Assembly (NCBI GenBank): GCA_934476515.1
Contig: CAKSNZ010000004.1
Span: 59,997-123,996, forward strand
Source of the DNA: an uncultured Ruminococcus sp.
GTDB taxonomy: Bacteria > Bacillota > Clostridia > Oscillospirales > Acutalibacteraceae
DNA length: 64,000 nucleotides
Reading direction: 5' to 3'
Shown piece after piece: positions 36,956 to 45,179 of the stretch (position 1 is the stretch's first letter; each line of letters starts with the position of its first letter). The translations under genes were made by a program, and so were the position numbers. The notes under the pieces were generated by a model that saw only the letters and a list, made by a program, of their open reading frames with translations, was not told where the DNA came from and searched no databases.

Positions 36956-37269
36956 ATAGTTTTCCATATTTTGTGGCTTTTATAGTATGGATTTTACTTG
37001 GCATATTTTACATTCACATAAAACGTCAAAGCAAAATTATTAAGAAAAGTCAAGAAAATAACGCAACATATATAACACCAAAGGTTTACCTAAAATTACA
37101 CTCAGACAAGGTGATTTCTTCTCTTTATAAGAAAGATAAGCTGATTGCTGATGATGTGTTGGAAGTATATGAAAATATTTTTACCACTCATTTTGTCACA
37201 ATTTTCGGTATGATAACCTATAACCACATTACAGGAAAATTCAAAAAAGAAGAAAATAAAAATAAGTAA
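36952..37269 (+). CDS. Small membrane-anchored protein, last gene of the pss-psd operon
   Basis: A 105-residue protein overlapping the psd stop by 4 bases (ATGA). It has one N-terminal helix (about 5-23, YFVAFIVWILLGIFYIHI) and a basic soluble region (VYLKLHSDKVISSLYKKDKL). No family is recognised. Position and coupling suggest a role connected with phospholipid synthesis, but there is no direct motif evidence. Confidence 0.7.
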   Translation: MNSFPYFVAFIVWILLGIFYIHIKRQSKIIKKSQENNATYITPKVYLKLHSDKVISSLYKKDKLIADDVLEVYENIFTTHFVTIFGMITYNHITGKFKKEENKNK

Positions 37270-37273
37270 AAAA

Positions 37274-37304
37274 AGAGGTTGCATTAGGCAACCTCTAATT
37301 TTTT
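37274..37304 (+). terminator. Terminator of the flippase-pssA-psd operon
   Basis: AGAGGTTGC/GCAACCTCT hairpin followed by AATTTTTTT. Confidence 0.85.
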
Positions 37305-37346
37305 TAACTTTATTTAGAGCAAAAACTGACTATAATTATTTTAAAA

Positions 37347-38561
37347 TCAACTGATTTTTACAAATTTAAAGCCGTTTTGTTTTGCATATTTCTCACCGGC
37401 AGAACCTTTATAACCACGAATTGTAAAGCCTTTTACTTTAACATATTCTGGATCGTAATACTCGCCATGACAGTAACCTAAAGAATTCTTACCAATTCTT
37501 TTTACTGTTTTAGGAATAGTTACTGTCTTAAGTTTTGGACAATCAACAAATTCATAAGCATAGATAGTTTTTACATTGCTAGGAATGTAAATATAGTTAA
37601 GGTTCTTACACTCACTAAATACATTGTTACCTTTAACTACAGGAACTTGTAAAGATTTTAGCTTATTAAGTTCAGAGAAAGCACCGTAGCCTATTGACAA
37701 TTTTTTGTTTGAATTGATTGTCAATTTACTAACAGATTTACAACCGGCAAAAGCCATTCTGTTAATAGTAGTTATATTTATAGGAATGTTAATAGAAGAT
37801 AGCTTTTCACAATTTAGAAAAGCCATTTTTTCTATCTTTTTAACATCTTTAGAAAATGTAACTTTCTTCAAATATCTTTGATATGCAAAGCTTAGTTCAC
37901 CGATAGTATTAACTTTCTTAGGAATAGCAATTTGTGTTGATTTTTTGCCATTTGGATAAGCAACTATCTTTGTTTTATTCTTGTTATAAAGAATACCATC
38001 TCTACTACTGAAATACTTATTATTTTTTGAAACCTTAAATTCTGTTAAGTTCCTATTGTTGAGGGTAGGAACTTCATCAAACTTTTTAAGACTTTTTCCT
38101 ACAGTTAAGGATTGTAATGTATCGGGAAATGCCCCTATTCCTATTGATTCAATATGTGATGGAATGGTATAGTTTTTCAATGCTTTACAATCTTCAAAAA
38201 AGCAGTTTGGAATTTTTTTAATACCTTTTCCTATGGTAACTTTCTCTAATTTTTTTGCACCATATAAAGGTAACTGAACAAATTTCTTAACACTGTTAGG
38301 GAATGAAAGAGACTTCACATTTCTATTATAACGGAGAATATTATTGCCTATTTCCGTTACGGTATTATTGTCCAATTTACTTGGTACAACAACTGTTGTA
38401 TTTTTGCCAATATAAGCAGTAACTCTGGCTTTATTGCCACCCAATTTAATATATTCAAAGTTATTTGCCTTATAGATTGTTGCACCACTTGCAGTTGGTA
38501 TAATGGCTATAATAGATATAGCCATTATAACTGTTAACATAATAGCTAATAACTTTTTCAT
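37347..38561 (-). CDS. Secreted BspA-like leucine-rich repeat protein 1
   Basis: A 404-residue exported protein. The signal peptide (about 1-27, ending TASG) is followed by BspA/LRR_5-type repeats of ~23 residues, recognisable as LKxxxIPxxVxxIGxxAFxxC-like units (for example KVTFSKDVKKIEKMAFLNCE and SSINIPINITTINRMAFAGC). It ends in a conserved tail, FTIRGYKGSAGEKYAKQNG. BspA-type repeats mediate adhesion in other bacteria. No anchor motif is seen. It shares signal, leader and tail with the next minus-strand gene, so the two are tandem paralogues. Confidence 0.88.
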   Translation of the reverse strand: MKKLLAIMLTVIMAISIIAIIPTASGATIYKANNFEYIKLGGNKARVTAYIGKNTTVVVPSKLDNNTVTEIGNNILRYNRNVKSLSFPNSVKKFVQLPLYGAKKLEKVTIGKGIKKIPNCFFEDCKALKNYTIPSHIESIGIGAFPDTLQSLTVGKSLKKFDEVPTLNNRNLTEFKVSKNNKYFSSRDGILYNKNKTKIVAYPNGKKSTQIAIPKKVNTIGELSFAYQRYLKKVTFSKDVKKIEKMAFLNCEKLSSINIPINITTINRMAFAGCKSVSKLTINSNKKLSIGYGAFSELNKLKSLQVPVVKGNNVFSECKNLNYIYIPSNVKTIYAYEFVDCPKLKTVTIPKTVKRIGKNSLGYCHGEYYDPEYVKVKGFTIRGYKGSAGEKYAKQNGFKFVKIS

Positions 38562-38617
38562 AAAATCACCCTCCTCTATTTGTTAACAATATTACCGTTA
38601 CTATCTACTTTTTTAGG

Positions 38618-38678
38618 GAAAGAAGTGCATACTTTCCACTGGGCATCGGTTTTAAAACTAGTGTCATAACCGATGCCC
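38618..38678. other. Two hairpins between the BspA-like genes
   Basis: GGAAAG/CTTTCC (38618-38639) and an 11-bp stem GGGCATCGGTT/AACCGATGCCC (38641-38651 with 38668-38678). Neither is followed by a good T-run on the minus strand. Confidence 0.45.
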
Positions 38679-38712
38679 TTATATGTGTACTAAAGCTAAT
38701 TTGACAAGGGAA

Positions 38713-39948
38713 TTAGCCTATCTTTACAAATTTAAAGCCATTCTTCTTTGCGTATTTTTCACCGGCAGAACCTTTATAACCACGGATTGTAAAGCCCTTT
38801 ATTTTCTTAGGTTTATAATCGTACTGACCTACTTCATAACAATAATACCCAAATGCATATGGTTCAATTTTCTTCACTGTTTTAGGTATTGTAACTTTCA
38901 TTAGACCCCAACAATGATAAAATTGTCCTCTACGTATTCGCTTAACATCTTTTGGTATAGTGATATTGTCTAAAGTATTACAATACTCAAATACATAATT
39001 ACCACTGACATTTGGAACTTTTAAAGTATCTAAAAAAGTCAAACCACTAAAAGCACCATTATAAATTTTTAAGTTTTTATTTGCATCAATTTTTAATTTT
39101 TCAACATATTGACAATCAGAAAATGCCCATCCACCTATTTTTGTAATATTTTTAGGAATATTAATAATTTCTAACATTTTACATTTTTCAAAAGCAGAAA
39201 ATTCTATTGTTTTTACATTTTTAGAAAATGTAATTCTTTCCAAATTATCTTGCTTATAAAATGCTAACTTACCAATAATTTTTACACTTTTAGGTACAGT
39301 GAATTTATATATAGGATTTTTTTGAGGACAAGCAATAATTTTTGTTTTATTCTTATTATAAAGAATACCATCCTTACTACTAAAATACTTATTGTTTCTT
39401 GAAACTTTGATTTTTTCCAGATTAATATATTGTGCAGTAAAAATCTCAGACTCTCTTCGACCTTCATTTAATTCCTGAACACCTTTACCAAGTATCAATG
39501 TACCTGTATAAATTGGTAAATCAGAAAAACCAATTGACTTAACCTTAGGTGGAATAGTTAAACTATAAAGCCTTCTACAATTATATAAATAAGGAAGTTC
39601 TGTTATACCGTTACTTAAATGAACTTTTTCTACTTTATTTGCATAATCGAAAGTGTATTTGTTCATTTTTGTTATAGTATCAGGAAAAGTAATAGATACA
39701 ACATCATTATGAGAAGGAAGAATTTCAGCACCGGTTTCTGTTACTGTTAAGTTATCAATCTTTTTTGGGATAACAACTTCAAAATCTTCACCTATGTATT
39801 TTGTTATCCTGATATTTTTATCATTAAGTTTTACATACTGAAAATCACCGGAAGTATATACAGTCTCTTCTGCACTAACTGTTGGTACTATAGATACTAC
39901 AGAAACTGCCATTACCAATGTTAACAACAATGCTAATAATTTTTTCAT
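38713..39948 (-). CDS. Secreted BspA-like leucine-rich repeat protein 2
   Basis: A 411-residue paralogue of the preceding gene: the same MKKLLALLLTLVMAVSVVS-type signal, the same LRR_5 repeats (ERITFSKNVKTIEFSAFEKCK, KVTIPKTVKKIEPYAFGYY) and a nearly identical C-terminal FTIRGYKGSAGEKYAKKNG. The leader GGTGATTTTATGAAAAA is identical in both genes, supporting recent tandem duplication. It is probably an adhesin-like surface or released protein. Confidence 0.88.
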   Translation of the reverse strand: MKKLLALLLTLVMAVSVVSIVPTVSAEETVYTSGDFQYVKLNDKNIRITKYIGEDFEVVIPKKIDNLTVTETGAEILPSHNDVVSITFPDTITKMNKYTFDYANKVEKVHLSNGITELPYLYNCRRLYSLTIPPKVKSIGFSDLPIYTGTLILGKGVQELNEGRRESEIFTAQYINLEKIKVSRNNKYFSSKDGILYNKNKTKIIACPQKNPIYKFTVPKSVKIIGKLAFYKQDNLERITFSKNVKTIEFSAFEKCKMLEIINIPKNITKIGGWAFSDCQYVEKLKIDANKNLKIYNGAFSGLTFLDTLKVPNVSGNYVFEYCNTLDNITIPKDVKRIRRGQFYHCWGLMKVTIPKTVKKIEPYAFGYYCYEVGQYDYKPKKIKGFTIRGYKGSAGEKYAKKNGFKFVKIG

Positions 39949-40386
39949 AAAATCACCTTATCTTTCTTAGAAATTGATTAATAATTTGCCGATTAATTAA
40001 TTTAATAAATATACTTTAGACATTGGATTGCTCCCTATAATTGCATTTATATAACAAAATAATCTTTATTAGTTAGATATTATTAGTAATATCTACTAAC
40101 AATATAACATAGTAATAAGTTTATATCAATAATAAAATAGTTTTATACTTGTCAAATTTTACTGTATATATTTGGTTATTTTGTACACATATTCAGTATT
40201 GTTAGATACTGTATCTTCTGTATATAACACAAATTACAGTTGCAAAAGGTTACATAATTTTTGAAGATTTTTAAATTTGATAATAATGCACAAAGAAAGG
40301 TGTCTATATATAGCAAAAACCCACTATGGAAATCCATAGTGGGTTAAATTTTACTTATTTAATAGAAGTTATATTACTATCTCCTA
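39949..40386. other. A+T-rich intergenic stretch
   Basis: About 440 bases. It holds the presumed promoter region of the BspA-like gene and, at its far end, the nifJ terminator. No RNA gene, repeat or small ORF with a ribosome site was recognised. Confidence 0.5.
40318..40345 (-). terminator. nifJ terminator
   Basis: A 13-bp stem AACCCACTATGGA/TCCATAGTGGGTT, followed on the minus strand by TTTTTGC. Confidence 0.85.
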
Positions 40387-43300
40387 TTACTTATCTTCCT
40401 TTGGTTCAGCAAGATATTCTAGGTGTTCAAACTTCTTAGCTGCAATTTCTTCAGCTTCTGTAAATAGCTTTTCAGCCTTTTCAGGGTTACTTCTTTGTAG
40501 AGCGTTGTAACGAACTTCGCCCATGATAAAGTCCTTATAAGGAATTGTAGGAGCCTTACAGTCAAGCATAAATGGATTCTTGCCTTCATGAGCTAGTCTT
40601 GGGTCATATCTGAAGATATTCCAATAACCTGCGTCAACAGCCTTCTTTTCTTCTAGCTGAGCAATACCCATACCACCCTTAATACCATGGTTGATACATG
40701 GAGCATAGCAGATGATTAGTGATGGGCCGTTGTAAGATTCAGCTTCCTTAAATGCCTTTAGACACTGAGCATAGTTAGCACCCATAGCTACCTGAGCAGT
40801 ATATACATAACCGTAGCTCATTGCAATAGCAGCAAGGTCTTTCTTCTTAGTTGTTTTACCACCGGCAGCAAACTGAGCAATAGCACCGATTGGAGATGCC
40901 TTAGATGCCTGACCACCTGTGTTAGAGTAAACTTCTGTATCAAATACAACAATGTTTACATTCTTGCCTGATGCGATAACATGGTCAAGACCACCGAAAC
41001 CGATGTCGTAAGCCCAACCGTCACCACCGAAGATCCACATAGATTTCTTTGATAGAGAATCTTTTTCTGCAAGAGTCTTGTCGATAGTATCCTTTAGTTC
41101 ACCATCAGCAGAAGTAGCTTCAAGAGCAGAGATAAGAGCATCTGTAGCAACTCTTGACTTACCTGAGTCAGTAAGTGTAGCCTTGTATTCGCTGATAGCT
41201 TCCTTTAGAGCTTCATCAGCAGTTAATTCATTAATCTTGTCAACATAGCCAACTAGTCTATCCTTGATAGCCTTCTGACCTAATGTCATACCAAGACCAA
41301 ATTCTGCGTTATCTTCAAATAGAGAGTTGTGCCATGCTGGACCAAATCCCTTCTTGTTAACTGTATATGGAGTTGCAGGAGCAGAACCACCCCAGATTGA
41401 AGAACAACCTGTTGCATTAGCGATGAACATTCTGTCACCGAATAGCTGAGTAGCTAGCTTAGCATAAGGAGTTTCACCACAACCTGCACAAGCACCTGAG
41501 AATTCAAGTAGTGGCTGTTTGAACTGAGCACTCTTAACTGTCTTATCAGTAGCAATTTCAGGCTTATCGGAAGTCTTGATAGCATAATCAAATACTTCCT
41601 GCATAGGTCTCTGTGAGTCAATAGATTTCATTACAAGAGCCTTGTTGTCAGGTTTCTTGTTACCTAGACAAGACTGAACACAAGCACCACAACCTGTACA
41701 GTCAAGTGTTGAAATAGCCATAACAAACTTCATACCGTTAGCTGGCTTCATATCAGCAGACTTTGTCTGCTTTGGAGCATTTGCTAATTCTTCTTCTGTC
41801 ATAGCGATTGGACGGATAACTGCGTGAGGACAAACCATTGAACAGATATTACACTGTACACAAGCTGTTGGGTTCCATTCAGGAACATCAACTGCAATGC
41901 CTCTCTTTTCATATGCAGCAGAACCCTGAGGAGCTTCACCGTCTACATAATCCATAAATGATGAAACAGGTAGCTTGTTACCCTTGTAAGCATTTACAGG
42001 GTTTAGGATACCGTTTACATACTTAACAACTTCTTCTCTGCCTTCTGTTACTGTGTGTTCAACAGAATCGTCAACACAATTTGACCATTCAGCAGGTACT
42101 TCAACCTTTACAAAGTTTTCCATACCCATATCAATAGCCTTATGGTTCATATCAACAATTGCCTGACCCTTCTTGCTATAAGACTTAGTAGCAGCATCCT
42201 TTAGATACTGTTTTGCATCTTCAGCCGGGATAATGTCAGCAATTTTGAAGAAAGCAGACTGTAGAATTGTGTTAATTCTTGTGCCTAGACCGATTTCCTT
42301 ACCTAGCTTAATACCGTCAATTGTGTAGAAGTTAATGTGCTTATCAGCTAACTGCTTCTTCATCTTTGCAGGTAGTCTGTGGTCAAGCTCTTCACCGGAC
42401 CATGGACAGTTAAGTAGGAATGAACCGCCTTCTTTTAGGTCTTCAACAATTTCATACTTGTCAACATATGATGGGTTGTGACAAGCAACAAAGTCAGCCT
42501 TTGAAATATAGTAAGTAGATTTGATTGGCTTATGACCAAATCTTAAGTGAGATACTGTTAAGCCACCTGATTTCTTTGAGTCATATGCAAAGTAACCTTG
42601 AGCGTACATATCAGTATGGTCACCGATAATCTTGATTGAGTTTTTATTAGCACCTACAGTACCGTCAGCACCAAGACCCCAGAACTTACAAGAAGTTGTA
42701 CCTGCAGGAGTTGTGTCAGGGTTTTCAACGATAGGTAGTGATAGGTTTGTAACATCATCAACGATGCCGATTGTAAATCTCTTCTTAGGTGTAGCTGATT
42801 CAGCATTTCTGTAAACAGCAACAATGTCACCAGGTGTTGTATCCTTAGAACCTAAACCGTAACGACCTGTATAAACAGAAACATTAGCAAATTCTGATGC
42901 GTTAATAGCAGCAAGAACATCTAGGTATAGAGGTTCACCGATTGAACCCGGTTCCTTAGTTCTGTCAAGAACTGAAAGAGTCTTAACTGTCTTTGGTAGT
43001 TCTGATAGCATATAGTCAGCTACGAATGGTCTGTATAGATGAACCTTTAGTAGGCCAACCTTTTCACCTGCTGCATTTAGGTAATCAACAACTTCTTCAG
43101 TTGCGTCACAAACAGAACCCATTGCAACGATAACATGTTCTGCATCTTCAGCACCATAGTAGTTAAATGGCTTATAGTCAGTACCAAGCTTAGTGTTAAC
43201 CTTGTTCATATATTCAACAACTACTTCAGGAATAGCGTCATAATACTTGTTACAAGCTTCTCTAGCCTGGAAGAAAATATCGTCATTCTGAGCAGTACCA

Positions 43301-43947
43301 CGGATATGTGGATGTTCAGGATTTAGGGAACGCTTTCTGAAAGCTTCAACAGCATCCCAATCAAGCATATCGCCTAGGTCTTCATAATCCCAATATTCAA
43401 TCTTCTGAATTTCGTGAGATGTACGGAAACCATCAAAGAAATGTAGGAAAGGAACTCTGCCCTTAATAGCTGCTAGGTGAGCAACTGCTGCTAAATCCAT
43501 AACTTCCTGTGGGTTGTTAGAACATAGCATTGCGTAACCTGTCTGACGACAAGCATAAATATCAGAGTGGTCACCAAAGATTGATAGTGCGTGACTTGTT
43601 AATGCACGAGCTGATACATGGATAACTGATGGTAAAAGTTCACCGGCAATCTTGTACATATTAGGAATCATTAGTAGAAGACCCTGTGAAGCTGTATATG
43701 TTGTAGTTAAAGCACCGGCAGTTAGTGAACCGTGAACTGCACCGGCAGCACCACCTTCACTCTGCATTTCTGTAACCTGAACTTCTCTGCCGAAAAGATT
43801 CTTTCTGCCAACAGTAGCATACTTATCTGTTTCATCAGCCATTACAGAAGATGGTGTAATTGGATAGATAGCTGCAACATCAGTAAAAGCATAAGAAACG
43901 TGAGCTGCTGCACTATTACCATCCATGGTTTTCATTTTTCTTGCCAT
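40387..43947 (-). CDS. nifJ: Pyruvate:ferredoxin (flavodoxin) oxidoreductase
   Basis: Single-chain PFOR oxidising pyruvate to acetyl-CoA, with electrons to ferredoxin, a central step of anaerobic fermentation. The 1186 residues start MARKMKTMDGNSAAAHVSYAF. They contain the gamma and alpha domains, two 4Fe-4S motifs (CVQCNICSMVCPHAV and CTGCGACVQSC, about residues 690-760) and the TPP domain with CAGCGETPYAKL and GGDGWAYDIGFGG. ATG 43947 is chosen because AAGGAGG precedes it; the longer in-frame start at 43983 places that site inside the gene. It is monocistronic. Confidence 0.97.
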   Translation of the reverse strand: MARKMKTMDGNSAAAHVSYAFTDVAAIYPITPSSVMADETDKYATVGRKNLFGREVQVTEMQSEGGAAGAVHGSLTAGALTTTYTASQGLLLMIPNMYKIAGELLPSVIHVSARALTSHALSIFGDHSDIYACRQTGYAMLCSNNPQEVMDLAAVAHLAAIKGRVPFLHFFDGFRTSHEIQKIEYWDYEDLGDMLDWDAVEAFRKRSLNPEHPHIRGTAQNDDIFFQAREACNKYYDAIPEVVVEYMNKVNTKLGTDYKPFNYYGAEDAEHVIVAMGSVCDATEEVVDYLNAAGEKVGLLKVHLYRPFVADYMLSELPKTVKTLSVLDRTKEPGSIGEPLYLDVLAAINASEFANVSVYTGRYGLGSKDTTPGDIVAVYRNAESATPKKRFTIGIVDDVTNLSLPIVENPDTTPAGTTSCKFWGLGADGTVGANKNSIKIIGDHTDMYAQGYFAYDSKKSGGLTVSHLRFGHKPIKSTYYISKADFVACHNPSYVDKYEIVEDLKEGGSFLLNCPWSGEELDHRLPAKMKKQLADKHINFYTIDGIKLGKEIGLGTRINTILQSAFFKIADIIPAEDAKQYLKDAATKSYSKKGQAIVDMNHKAIDMGMENFVKVEVPAEWSNCVDDSVEHTVTEGREEVVKYVNGILNPVNAYKGNKLPVSSFMDYVDGEAPQGSAAYEKRGIAVDVPEWNPTACVQCNICSMVCPHAVIRPIAMTEEELANAPKQTKSADMKPANGMKFVMAISTLDCTGCGACVQSCLGNKKPDNKALVMKSIDSQRPMQEVFDYAIKTSDKPEIATDKTVKSAQFKQPLLEFSGACAGCGETPYAKLATQLFGDRMFIANATGCSSIWGGSAPATPYTVNKKGFGPAWHNSLFEDNAEFGLGMTLGQKAIKDRLVGYVDKINELTADEALKEAISEYKATLTDSGKSRVATDALISALEATSADGELKDTIDKTLAEKDSLSKKSMWIFGGDGWAYDIGFGGLDHVIASGKNVNIVVFDTEVYSNTGGQASKASPIGAIAQFAAGGKTTKKKDLAAIAMSYGYVYTAQVAMGANYAQCLKAFKEAESYNGPSLIICYAPCINHGIKGGMGIAQLEEKKAVDAGYWNIFRYDPRLAHEGKNPFMLDCKAPTIPYKDFIMGEVRYNALQRSNPEKAEKLFTEAEEIAAKKFEHLEYLAEPKEDK

Positions 43948-44016
43948 TGGATTTTTCCTCCTTAATATATATTGCTTCTCCAAAACCCTAACGGAGTAGC
44001 AAAAATCAACAAAATT

Positions 44017-44045
44017 ATTAAAATACTCGATACCTATTGTATCAA
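44017..44045 (-). promoter_or_regulatory. Putative nifJ promoter with spacer palindrome
   Basis: On the minus strand TTGATA (44040-44045), 17 bases, TTTAAT (44017-44022). A GATAC-5 bases-GTATC palindrome (44029-44043) overlaps the -35 edge and spacer, suggesting an operator. Confidence 0.5.
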
Positions 44046-44181
44046 TGTTATACTATCACTTTTTTTGAAAAAAGTAAAGTAAAATAATAGATTTAATTTG
44101 ACAAATATTATATTTTTTTGTACACTCTATAATAAGATTAATTATGAGAAACAACATCTTGCTGAAAGGATTGATTTATAA

Positions 44182-45054
44182 ATGCCAGAAGATTCCGGCA
44201 GTCCAAAAAGGTCTTTCTTAGAGAAAATTTTCAAAACAAAGTCAAAGGCCTTGGAAGAACAAAAAACCGAAGAAGAAATTCTAAGTCTTGTTGAAGAAGG
44301 CAGAGAAAAAGGCTACTTCAAGGACGAAACAGAAAATTTTATTAAAAATGTTTTTGACTTTGATGACACTACAGCATCGGAGATTATGACACATCGTACA
44401 GAGATTACTGCTGTAGAAGACACTTTATCTTTAAAAGAAATTGTTAATATAGCAATAGAAAGTGGTCATTCTCGTATTCCGGTATATCATGAGGATATAG
44501 ACAATATTGTTGGTATTCTCTATGTTAAGGACTTACTGAAATATGTATGCGAAGAAGTTCCAAATAACTTCAAAATCACAGATTTAACAAGAACAGTTCC
44601 TTGTGTACCTAGAAGCAAGAACCTAAGTAGGTTATTTGCTGAAATGACAAAGAAAAAAATTCAACTTGCTATAGTTGTTGATGAATATGGTGGCACTGAG
44701 GGTATCATAACTCTTGAAGATTTAGTTGAGGACATTATGGGCAATATCCAAGATGAATATGACAACGAAGATGAAGAAAGCCATCAGCTAAGCGACAACA
44801 AATTCACAGTAGATGGTTCTATGACCCTTGATGATGTTAGTGAACTTGTGGGATATGAATTTCCGGAGATTGATTGTGATACTATTGCCGGATTTATTCT
44901 TGAACACACAGGTAAAATTCCAACAGAAGATGAACACCCTGTTGTATATGAAGGAAACTTAAAGCTAACTGTTCTAAAAGTCGAAGAACGCAGAATTGCT
45001 GAAATTTTAATAGAAAAGAACATTGACGAAAACAAAGAACAAAAAAATAAATAA
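44182..45054 (+). CDS. CBS-pair/CorC_HlyC domain protein
   Basis: A 290-residue protein of the hemolysin C/CorC type without the membrane DUF21/CNNM domain. An N-terminal helical region (EEEILSLVEEGREKGYFKDETENFI) leads to the MTHRTEITAV start of two CBS domains (about 68-190, with HSRIPVYHEDIDNIVGILYVKDLL and VDEYGGTEGIITLEDLVEDIMG). A CorC_HlyC transporter-associated domain (about 205-280) follows. Such proteins are linked to Mg2+/Co2+ homeostasis, but this is inferred from family. AAAGGA precedes the ATG. Confidence 0.9.
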   Translation: MPEDSGSPKRSFLEKIFKTKSKALEEQKTEEEILSLVEEGREKGYFKDETENFIKNVFDFDDTTASEIMTHRTEITAVEDTLSLKEIVNIAIESGHSRIPVYHEDIDNIVGILYVKDLLKYVCEEVPNNFKITDLTRTVPCVPRSKNLSRLFAEMTKKKIQLAIVVDEYGGTEGIITLEDLVEDIMGNIQDEYDNEDEESHQLSDNKFTVDGSMTLDDVSELVGYEFPEIDCDTIAGFILEHTGKIPTEDEHPVVYEGNLKLTVLKVEERRIAEILIEKNIDENKEQKNK

Positions 45055-45060
45055 ATTTTT

Positions 45061-45088
45061 AGGCACTCCGTAAGGAGTGCCTTTTTTG
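45061..45088 (+). terminator. Terminator of the CBS/CorC gene
   Basis: AGGCACTCC/GGAGTGCCT with a 4-base loop, followed by TTTTTT. Confidence 0.9.
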
Positions 45089-45179
45089 TAATATTTCCCA
45101 CTACTTTAACATAAGCATAACCTATATTTAACATTGAACATTTATAATTGAAAAAAGAAAGTGTTTTAGGAGATAGATT

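Noticed and set aside
38641..38678. Intrinsic terminator between BspA-like genes
   Set aside because: The stem is good but the minus strand has no T-run after it, so it is listed only as a hairpin.
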